A stretch of DNA of 64,000 nucleotides from Tsukamurella spumae (GTDB taxonomy: Bacteria > Actinomycetota > Actinomycetes > Mycobacteriales > Mycobacteriaceae). Positions within the stretch are counted from its first letter, which is position 1. The number at the start of each line of letters is the position of its first letter. The DNA is taken from positions 1 to 64,000 of the forward strand of contig NZ_JAAXOQ010000015.1 of NCBI RefSeq assembly GCF_012396015.1. Reading direction: 5' to 3'. Under the pieces are notes generated by a model, which ran no database searches, was not told the DNA's origin, and saw only the letters and a list, made by a program, of their open reading frames with translations. The position numbers and the translations under genes are program-made. Below, piece after piece: positions 54,959 to 64,000 of this stretch.

Positions 54959-57142
54959 GTGAACACTCCGCGCGACCGCCTGATCGGCGCCCGCATCGAG
55001 GGGCGCTACCGCATCGATGCGGTGATCGCGCGTGGCGGCATGTCCACCGTCTACATGGGCCTCGACCTGCGGCTCGACCGTCCGATCGCCATCAAGGTGA
55101 TGGACCCGAAGTACGCCGCCGACGCCCAGTTCGTCTCCCGCTTCGAGTTCGAGGCCCGCGCCGTCGCCAAGCTCAAGGACCCGGGCCTGGTGGCCGTGTA
55201 CGACCAGGGCGTCGACGGCGAGCTGGCCTTCCTCGTGATGGAGCTCGTCACCGGCGGCACGCTGCGCGAGCTGCTCGGCGAGCGCGGCCCCATGCCCCCG
55301 CACGCCGTGGCGGCGGTCATGGGCCCGGTCCTCACGGCACTGGGCACCGCGCACCGCGCCGGCCTCGTGCACCGCGACGTGAAGCCGGAGAACGTGCTCA
55401 TCTCGGACGGCGGCGAGGTCAAGGTCGCCGATTTCGGTCTGGTCCGGGCCATCGCCGCCGCGTCGGTGACCAGTTCGTCGGTGATCCTCGGCACAGCGGC
55501 GTACCTGTCCCCCGAGCAGGTGGAGTCGGGCAACGCCGACGCCCGCTCCGACGTGTACTCGAGCGGCATCCTGGCCTACGAGCTGCTCACCGGGCAGGTG
55601 CCCTTCACCGGCGACACGGCGATCTCGCTCGCCTACCAGCGCCTGCACAACGACGTCCCGCCGCCCAGCGCCGCGATCGCCGGTGTGCCGCCGGAGTTCG
55701 ACGAGTTCGTGGCCCGGGCCACCGACCGCGATCCGTCGCGTCGGTACGCGGACGGTTTCGCGATGGCCGACGCGCTGAGCGCGATCGCCGAGGATCTCGA
55801 CCTGCCGCCGTTCACCGTGCCTGCGCCGCAGTCCAGCGCGGAGCAGCGCGCCGCCGCCGCGATGTACGACGCGCAGCGCGGCCAGCCGCTCATCCCCGCC
55901 GCCGCGGAACCGACCGGCGCGTTGATGCCGGGAGCCCCGCTGCCCGGGCCCGTGCCGCCCGTCGCGCCGCCGCGCACCGTCGCCCAGCCCCTGCCGCAGG
56001 GCCCCCACCCCACGCGCGCCGAGACGATGCACGAGCCGCTGCCGTCCGAGTCCGCGCCGCCCGAGCGGGTCGGCCCGCCGAGGAAGGGCCGCGCGAAATC
56101 CTGGGTGATCGTCGCGATCATCGCGGTGGTCTCGCTGCTGCTCGCGGTCGGCGGCTGGTGGCTGGCCTCGGGGCAGTACACCTCGGTCCCGAACGTGACC
56201 GGCATGGACCGCCCCGCCGCCGAGAAGGCGATCAAGGACGCGGGGCTCGACGTGGCCCTGGACGGCTCCTTCAGCAACGACGTCACCGAGAACACCGTCA
56301 CCGGCGTCGATCCCTCCGCGGGCAGCCGGATCAGCCGGTTCGGCACCGTCACCGTCAAGTACTCGCGCGGCCGGCCCGTGGTCCCGCAGTTCCGCGCCGG
56401 TGACAGTCCGGAGAACGTCGAGAAGCTGTTGCGCGACAACGGCCTCGTCGCCAAGAGCGGCCCCGCGCAGTTCAGCCGCGACATCCCGCAGGGCGGCGTC
56501 ATCGGCCTCTCGCCCACGCCGGGCACGCGCGTGTCCGTCGGTTCGACGGTGACCGTGGTCGCCTCCGCCGGCAACCAGCCCGTCCCCATCCCGGACGTGC
56601 GCGGCCGCTCGCCCGACGAGGCGACGTCGATCCTGCGCTCGGCGGGCCTGACCGTCAAGGAGACCAAGCAACAGTTCGACTCCTCGACCGAGGCGGGCAA
56701 GGTGTTCGGCACCGATCCGTCCGGCCAGGTGAACAAGGGCGGCAGCGTCACACTGCTGGTGTCGAACGCGTTGACGGTGCCGGACGTGACGGGCAAGACG
56801 GGCGCTGAGGCGACGCAGCTGCTGCAGCGCGCGGGCCTGGTCGCGGACCTCGCCGGCGAGACCGGTTCCGGCTCCGTCGTGGTCTCCACCAGCCCGGCCG
56901 CGGGCGGCCGGGTGGACCCGTCGAACAATCGCGTGACGGTGACGATGGCCTCGCGCATCACCGTGCCGTCCGTGACCGGGATGAGCGTGAGTCAGGCCCG
57001 TTCCGCGCTGCGCGACGCCGGGCTGCAGGTGAAGGTCAACGGCATCTTCGCCTCCGACAAGTCGCAGGTCATCTGGCAGGATCCGGGCGGCGGCTCGCGC
57101 GTGTCCGCCGGGTCGACGGTGACCATCACCGCCATCCCGTAG
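54959..57142 (+). CDS. pknL: Transmembrane Ser/Thr protein kinase with five PASTA repeats (PknL locus)
   Basis: 727 residues. The kinase domain (about 15-285) is complete: glycine loop, Lys K46, HRDVKPEN with catalytic D140, DFG at 158-160 and an activation loop rich in Ser/Thr (SVTSSSVILGTAAYLSPEQ). A Pro-rich juxtamembrane region leads to one helix (about 381-401), then five PASTA repeats beginning YTSVPNVTG, PVVPQF, VPIPDVRG, LTVPDVTG and ITVPSVTG. PASTA repeats sense muropeptides or lipid II. Start GTG 54959. The locus, beside Rv2175c- and mptA-like genes, is that of pknL, although M. tuberculosis PknL has no PASTA part. Confidence 0.94.
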   Translation: MNTPRDRLIGARIEGRYRIDAVIARGGMSTVYMGLDLRLDRPIAIKVMDPKYAADAQFVSRFEFEARAVAKLKDPGLVAVYDQGVDGELAFLVMELVTGGTLRELLGERGPMPPHAVAAVMGPVLTALGTAHRAGLVHRDVKPENVLISDGGEVKVADFGLVRAIAAASVTSSSVILGTAAYLSPEQVESGNADARSDVYSSGILAYELLTGQVPFTGDTAISLAYQRLHNDVPPPSAAIAGVPPEFDEFVARATDRDPSRRYADGFAMADALSAIAEDLDLPPFTVPAPQSSAEQRAAAAMYDAQRGQPLIPAAAEPTGALMPGAPLPGPVPPVAPPRTVAQPLPQGPHPTRAETMHEPLPSESAPPERVGPPRKGRAKSWVIVAIIAVVSLLLAVGGWWLASGQYTSVPNVTGMDRPAAEKAIKDAGLDVALDGSFSNDVTENTVTGVDPSAGSRISRFGTVTVKYSRGRPVVPQFRAGDSPENVEKLLRDNGLVAKSGPAQFSRDIPQGGVIGLSPTPGTRVSVGSTVTVVASAGNQPVPIPDVRGRSPDEATSILRSAGLTVKETKQQFDSSTEAGKVFGTDPSGQVNKGGSVTLLVSNALTVPDVTGKTGAEATQLLQRAGLVADLAGETGSGSVVVSTSPAAGGRVDPSNNRVTVTMASRITVPSVTGMSVSQARSALRDAGLQVKVNGIFASDKSQVIWQDPGGGSRVSAGSTVTITAIP

Positions 57143-57196
57143 CACCGCGGACCGATCCGGCGCGGCCGTGGGGTTCCGCGGACTACCGTGTGCGCC

Positions 57197-58312
57197 ATGG
57201 ACCGCACCTCCGCCCTGGCCCGCGCCGTCGCCCTCGCCGCCGTCGGCTCGATCGTGCTCGCCGGCTGCACGGCGCCCCCCGCCGCGGACGGTGGCCGATC
57301 GTCCGCGGCCGCGGCATCCTCCTCCGCCGTCGCCCGTGGCGTCGCCGGCCAGGTCGCGGCGCTGCTCGCGGAGGCCAAGGCGGCGTTCGACGCCCCGACT
57401 CGCACGTCGACGGCGGGCAACACCGACAAGACCGTCGACAACATGGCCGTCGTCGAGCAGAAACTGCTGGAGGCGTCCGCGCTCGCGCCGTACCGGGCCG
57501 ACCTGTTGTTCAGCGCTGCGTCGGCGCGGATCGCGCAGAAGAACGTGCCGGGCGCGCTGGAGCTGTACCGCAGGGTCCTGGGCTTCGCCCCGGACGACGA
57601 CGATGCCCACACCTACCTCGCCGTCTGGAACCGCTTCCTCGGCGACGCGGCGGGCTCGGCCGCCGAGATCGAGCAACTGCGCCGGGTCGCGCCCGATCGG
57701 GTCCCCGAGGTCGAGGCGCTGTTCGCCGCGATCGATCGGGCCGTCGCGTCGCCCCTGACCGACTCGTCACCGCGGATCGTCCCGCCGGCCACCGGCATCG
57801 TCGTGCTCGGTTACGCGCTGAAGAAGGACGGCACGATGGATGCGCCGCTCGTGCAGCGACTCGAGAAGACACTGGAGGTGGCCCGCGCGCTGCCCGCCGC
57901 GCCGATCGTGGTGACCGGCGGCGTCGAGCAGGCGGGGAACACCGAGGGTGCGGTGATGAAGGCCTGGCTCGTCGAGCACGGGGTCGACGGCGCCCGAATC
58001 ACCGACGAGAACTTCGCGCGCACCACCGTCGAGAACGCGCTCTACAGCTCGTACGCCCTCGCGACGAAACGCGTCGACCACGCGGTCCTGGTGAGCTCGG
58101 CGAGCCACGTGCGGCGCGGCACCGTCGACCTGGTCCTGGCGGCACGGGAGAACCTGCCCGCGACCTTCACCGTGAGTTCCGTAGCGGCCGTGGACAAGCC
58201 ACTCGCCGATCTGGCGAACCCGTCGGCCGACGAGCTGCGCAGCATCTACCGCGACGCGCTGAGCACCATCGGGCTGTGGAGCTACCGCAGCGCACCGCTG
58301 CTGCAGCGCTGA
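57197..58312 (+). CDS. DUF218 (YdcF-like) lipoprotein
   Basis: About 371 residues from ATG 57197 (a GTG lies three codons earlier). The lipobox is IVLAGC/T; an Ala/Ser-rich linker and a TPR-like helical region (ASALAPYRADLLFSAASARIAQKN...) precede the DUF218 domain: GIVVLGYALKKDG, PIVVTGGVEQAGNTEGAVMKAWLVEHGV, TTVENALYSSYALA, VLVSSASHVRRGTVDLVLA. DUF218 proteins are envelope proteins of largely unknown activity. The mature protein should face outwards. The acyl-CoA synthetase gene converges on it. Confidence 0.85.
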   Translation: MDRTSALARAVALAAVGSIVLAGCTAPPAADGGRSSAAAASSSAVARGVAGQVAALLAEAKAAFDAPTRTSTAGNTDKTVDNMAVVEQKLLEASALAPYRADLLFSAASARIAQKNVPGALELYRRVLGFAPDDDDAHTYLAVWNRFLGDAAGSAAEIEQLRRVAPDRVPEVEALFAAIDRAVASPLTDSSPRIVPPATGIVVLGYALKKDGTMDAPLVQRLEKTLEVARALPAAPIVVTGGVEQAGNTEGAVMKAWLVEHGVDGARITDENFARTTVENALYSSYALATKRVDHAVLVSSASHVRRGTVDLVLAARENLPATFTVSSVAAVDKPLADLANPSADELRSIYRDALSTIGLWSYRSAPLLQR

Positions 58313-58321
58313 CCGCTTCCG

Positions 58322-60196
<1,875 letters not shown>

Positions 60197-60255
60197 GCGG
60201 CAACTCCTCTGGTCGAAAGACGATGTCCCCCCAGTGTCCCCCGCGTCCTCGTGCC

Positions 60256-60286
60256 GCACGCCGGATCCCCCGATCCGGACTCGTGC
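60256..60286 (-). terminator. Hairpin downstream of aroG
   Basis: CCGGATC (60261-60267) pairs with GATCCGG (60272-60278) around CCCC, flanked by GCACG and CGTGC which extend the stem with a 3-base bulge. It lies 8-38 bp past the aroG stop on the minus strand. A T-run is missing, as often in high-GC Actinobacteria, so terminator function is probable rather than certain. Confidence 0.55.
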
Positions 60287-60293
60287 GCGGGGC

Positions 60294-61721
<1,428 letters not shown>

Positions 61722-62195
61722 TCAGCCGACGATCGCCCGGTACTTGGCCAGGTTGTGCCGGGCGTCGGCGAGCGCGTCGTGCGCGTCCGACGGTGCCGCC
61801 GGCAGGTACGGCCGGCCCCGCTCGTCCCACAGCTGCTTGAGCTCACGGGTGAACCGCGGCATGGACCGCGGCAGGGCCGTCATCGGTCCCCAGAGCTGGC
61901 ACAGCGCGACGTGGTCGTACGCCGCGACCCACGCCCACAGCTCGATGTCGCCCGGGCCCGCGGTGAGGAACTCCAGCACGCCGTCGCGGATCGCGGCCCG
62001 CGACTGCCACGACTTGCTCGCGGGCGGCGGCAGTTTGGGCAGCACGTTCGCGCGGACCCACGGCCCGGCACGCTCGGGATCGAACTCCGTCGACACGGCG
62101 TAGAACTCGCGCCCGTCCTCGCCGACGATGCCGATCGAGACCAGATCTATGGCCTTTCCGTCCTCAATGAATTCCAGGTCGTAGAAGTAGCGCAT
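61722..62195 (-). CDS. 3'-5' exoribonuclease (AS type, Rv2179c-like)
   Basis: 157-residue DEDD-family exonuclease. YDLEFIEDGKAIDLVSIGIV gives the first D-x-E pair (D6, E8); WAWVAAYDHVALCQLWGPM has the middle Asp and DAHDALADARHNL the final motif with D144 and H147. Rv2179c, its counterpart, degrades RNA with a preference for adenylate tails. ATG 62195 is used; the longer frame is a shadow of plsC. 11 bp after plsC on the same strand. Confidence 0.9.
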   Translation of the reverse strand: MRYFYDLEFIEDGKAIDLVSIGIVGEDGREFYAVSTEFDPERAGPWVRANVLPKLPPPASKSWQSRAAIRDGVLEFLTAGPGDIELWAWVAAYDHVALCQLWGPMTALPRSMPRFTRELKQLWDERGRPYLPAAPSDAHDALADARHNLAKYRAIVG

Positions 62196-62206
62196 GGGCA
62201 GACAGG

Positions 62207-62917
62207 TTACGCGGCGCCGGCCTCGCGCTCCCCGCTCGGGACGACCACGCCGTCCTTGACGTCCTGGGCGTAGACGTCCACGTAGGCCTGGCCGGACAGC
62301 TTCATCAGCTCGTACATCACCTCGTCGGTGATGGCGCGCTCGATGAACCGGTTGCCCGACATGCCCTCGAACCGGGAGAAGTCGAGCGGCTCGCCGATGC
62401 GGATCTGCACCTTCGTGGGGCGCGGGAGGGTGGAACCGGGCGGGTTGAACTTCTCCGTGTCCACCATCGCGACGGGGATGATCGGCGCGCCGGTCTCGAG
62501 CGCCATCCGGGCCATGCCCGTCTTGCCCTTGTACAGGCGGCCGTCGGGGCTGCGGGTGCCCTCCGGGTACAGGCCGAGGAGCTGGCCGTCCTCGAGCGCG
62601 CCGACGCCGGCGTTGAGCGCGTCCTGCGCGGCGCTCGCGCTGCCGCGCACGATCGGGATGCAGCCCACGGACGAGAAGAACCACTTGTTGAACGCGCCCT
62701 TGAGGCCCTTGCCCGTGAAGTACTCGCTCTTCGCCAGGAACTTGATGGGACGCGGCACCATGAGCGGCAGGAAGAACGAATCCATCACCGCCAGATGGTT
62801 ACTCGCCAGGATCGCCGCGCCGTCCTTGGGCAGGTTCTCGACGCCGATCACCCGCGGCCGGCCCAGCAGCCGCAGCACCGGTCCGATCAGGATCCACTTG
62901 AAGACCATCCACCACAT
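62207..62917 (-). CDS. plsC: 1-acyl-sn-glycerol-3-phosphate acyltransferase-like enzyme
   Basis: 236 residues of the PlsC family. The catalytic HxxxxD motif is HLAVMD (41-46) in ILASNHLAVMDSF and the substrate-binding motif is YPEGTRSPDGR (EGTR at 119-122). A hydrophobic N-terminus (MWWMVFKWILIGPVLRLLG) anchors it at the membrane. ATG 62917 is preferred over GTG 62938 because GAGGAG stands 9 bases upstream and relatives such as Rv2182c begin MWYYLFK. It places the second acyl chain in phospholipid synthesis, though acylation of mannosylated lipids is also conceivable. Confidence 0.92.
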   Translation of the reverse strand: MWWMVFKWILIGPVLRLLGRPRVIGVENLPKDGAAILASNHLAVMDSFFLPLMVPRPIKFLAKSEYFTGKGLKGAFNKWFFSSVGCIPIVRGSASAAQDALNAGVGALEDGQLLGLYPEGTRSPDGRLYKGKTGMARMALETGAPIIPVAMVDTEKFNPPGSTLPRPTKVQIRIGEPLDFSRFEGMSGNRFIERAITDEVMYELMKLSGQAYVDVYAQDVKDGVVVPSGEREAGAA

Positions 62918-62988
62918 GTCGCCCAGCTCCTCGTCCACGCCCTGACGTGCTGCGCCTCACTCTACCGAGGATCCTCGCTCTGCGGGGG

Positions 62989-63774
62989 TCAGAGCACCTG
63001 GGAGAGGAAGCTCCGCAGGCGCTCGCTCTCGGCGTCCTCGAACAGCTTCTCCGGCTTCCCGGCTTCCACGACCTTGCCGGCGTCCATGAAGACGACATTG
63101 TCGGAGACGGTGCGGGCGTAGCCCATCTCGTGGGTCACCACCACCATCGTCATGCCCTCGGCCGAGCACTCGGTCATCAGCGCGAGGATGCCCTTGACCA
63201 ACTCGGGATCCAGCGCCGAGGTGGCCTCGTCGAAGAACATCACCTGCGGCCGCATCGCCAGCGCCCGCGCGATGGCGACGCGCTGCTGCTGGCCGCCCGA
63301 CAGGCTCGACGGCCGCGCATCGGCCTTCTCCCGCAGCCCCACGACCTCGAGCTCGGCGAGCGCGAGCTCGCGCGCCTCCTCCGCGCTCAGGCCGCGCAGC
63401 TTCCGCGGACCGAGGGCCACGTTGTCCGCAACGGACTTGTGCGGGAACAGGTTGAACTGCTGGAACACCATGCCGATGCGGCGGCGCAGCTCGTCCGGGT
63501 CGTCCCCCAGCACCGAGCGACCGTCGAGCAGGATGTCGCCCGACTGGGGCTCGTGCAGCCGGTTCAGCACGCGCAGCAGCGTCGACTTGCCGGACCCGGA
63601 CGGGCCGATCACCGTCGTCGTGGTGCCGGCGGGCACGTCGATGTCCACGCCCCGCAGCACATGGTTCGAGCCGAAGGCGAGGTGCAGGCCCTTGCCCTCG
63701 AGCGAGACGGGAACAATCGGCGTTTTACCGGGCACGGAGGGAGTCTGATTGTCAGTCGCAGTGTTCTCGGTCAC
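62989..63774 (-). CDS. Polar amino-acid ABC transporter ATP-binding protein (GlnQ/GluA-like)
   Basis: 261-residue importer ATPase. A 25-residue flexible N-terminus precedes Walker A GPSGSGKST, the Q-loop VFQQFNLFPHKSV, the signature LSGGQQQRVAIARAL, Walker B VMFFDEATSALDPEL and the switch VVTHEMGYA. The FQxFNLFPH pattern is typical of polar amino-acid uptake systems. GTG 63774 begins 5 bp after the permease stop. The substrate is not evident; glutamine, glutamate or a related compound is likely. Confidence 0.9.
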   Translation of the reverse strand: MTENTATDNQTPSVPGKTPIVPVSLEGKGLHLAFGSNHVLRGVDIDVPAGTTTTVIGPSGSGKSTLLRVLNRLHEPQSGDILLDGRSVLGDDPDELRRRIGMVFQQFNLFPHKSVADNVALGPRKLRGLSAEEARELALAELEVVGLREKADARPSSLSGGQQQRVAIARALAMRPQVMFFDEATSALDPELVKGILALMTECSAEGMTMVVVTHEMGYARTVSDNVVFMDAGKVVEAGKPEKLFEDAESERLRSFLSQVL

Positions 63775-63779
63775 GGCGG

Positions 63780-64000
63780 TCAGCCCTTCTCCGCGGCGAG
63801 GTCGAGATCCGCGGGAGCCTGCTCCCGCTTGCCCGACCGCAGCCGCGTGTCGATGTAGTTCACCAGGTGGGTCAGCGGCACCGTCAGGACCAGGTAGAAC
63901 AGGCCCGCGGCCACCAGCGGCGAGAGGTTTCCGGTGTTGGCGTTGAGGTCACGGCCCACGGCGAACAGCTCACGCTGGGAGGCCAACAGACCGAGGAAGT
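63780..64000 (-). CDS. Amino-acid ABC transporter permease (C-terminal part, cut by window edge)
   Basis: The frame is open to the right end of the window. The visible 73 residues include the last hydrophobic segment (LSPLVAAGLFYLVLTVPLTHLVNYIDTRL) and the preceding REL...GRDLNANTGN stretch, the standard C-terminus of HisM/GlnP-type permeases. It is 5 bp upstream of the ATPase gene, confirming the pair. The gene start lies outside the window. Confidence 0.85.
   Translation of the reverse strand, partial: FLGLLASQRELFAVGRDLNANTGNLSPLVAAGLFYLVLTVPLTHLVNYIDTRLRSGKREQAPADLDLAAEKG

Overview
The window reads as chromosome of a high-GC actinobacterium of the order Mycobacteriales, most likely Tsukamurella or a close relative. 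This rests on gene content and order, not on a database search. Supporting points are strongly GC-biased third codon positions, frequent GTG starts fused to the previous stop (GTGA/ATGA overlaps), a DAP-type MurE, mycobacterial-style envelope genes (mptA-type mannosyltransferase, lppM-like, wag31, Rv2175c-like) and a gene order matching two M. tuberculosis blocks: Rv1536-Rv1540 (ileS, dinX, ansA, lspA, rluD) and Rv2144c-Rv2182c (wag31 through the dcw cluster to plsC). In this genome the two blocks are joined.

Layout. 1-4.5 kb: end of a membrane protein gene, rluD, lspA, two small lipoproteins and an asparaginase. 4.5-6.8 kb: a glutaryl-CoA dehydrogenase / class III CoA-transferase pair. 6.9-11.5 kb: a complete YtfQRT-YjfF-type sugar ABC transporter. 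11.7-13.3 kb: a DUF222-HNH nuclease. 13.4-15.4 kb: DNA polymerase IV directly behind a Phd/VapC toxin-antitoxin pair. 15.4-18.8 kb: ileS with an actinobacterial translational T-box leader. 18.8-38.9 kb: the division and cell-wall cluster on the minus strand. Read from mraZ it is mraZ, rsmH, ftsL-like, pbpB, murE, murF, mraY, murD, ftsW, murG, murC, ftsQ, ftsZ, pgeF, sepF, yggT, wag31 and an Rv2144c-like membrane protein. Most genes from rsmH to ftsQ overlap by 4 bp or abut, so they form one long operon. yggS, usual between sepF and pgeF, is absent.

38.8-39.4 kb is a non-coding region of about 620 bp. It holds a four-box, 10-bp-phased MraZ operator next to the mraZ promoter and then an unusual field of further GTGGGG boxes on both strands, ending in a terminator. 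39.4-45.6 kb: a DUF3040 protein, a HEPN-domain protein, a GNAT / oxidoreductase / LppM-like operon, metF and a prenyl diphosphate synthase.

45.6-52.9 kb is accessory material between the idsA2 and mptA homologues, which are neighbours in M. tuberculosis: an IdeR-box-controlled ferric-siderophore ABC transporter with a perfect 16-bp hairpin inside the first permease gene, then a thioredoxin-reductase-like protein with an added N-terminal receiver-like region, a deazaflavin-type nitroreductase and an amidohydrolase of the resorcylate/dihydroxybenzoate decarboxylase family. 52.9-64 kb returns to the conserved block: mptA-like, an Rv2175c-like regulator, a PknL-locus kinase carrying five PASTA repeats, a DUF218 lipoprotein, a PrpE-type acyl-CoA synthetase, class II DAHP synthase, the AS-type exoribonuclease, an acyltransferase and the start of a polar amino-acid ABC transporter cut by the window edge. 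No rRNA, tRNA, insertion sequence or CRISPR array was recognised.
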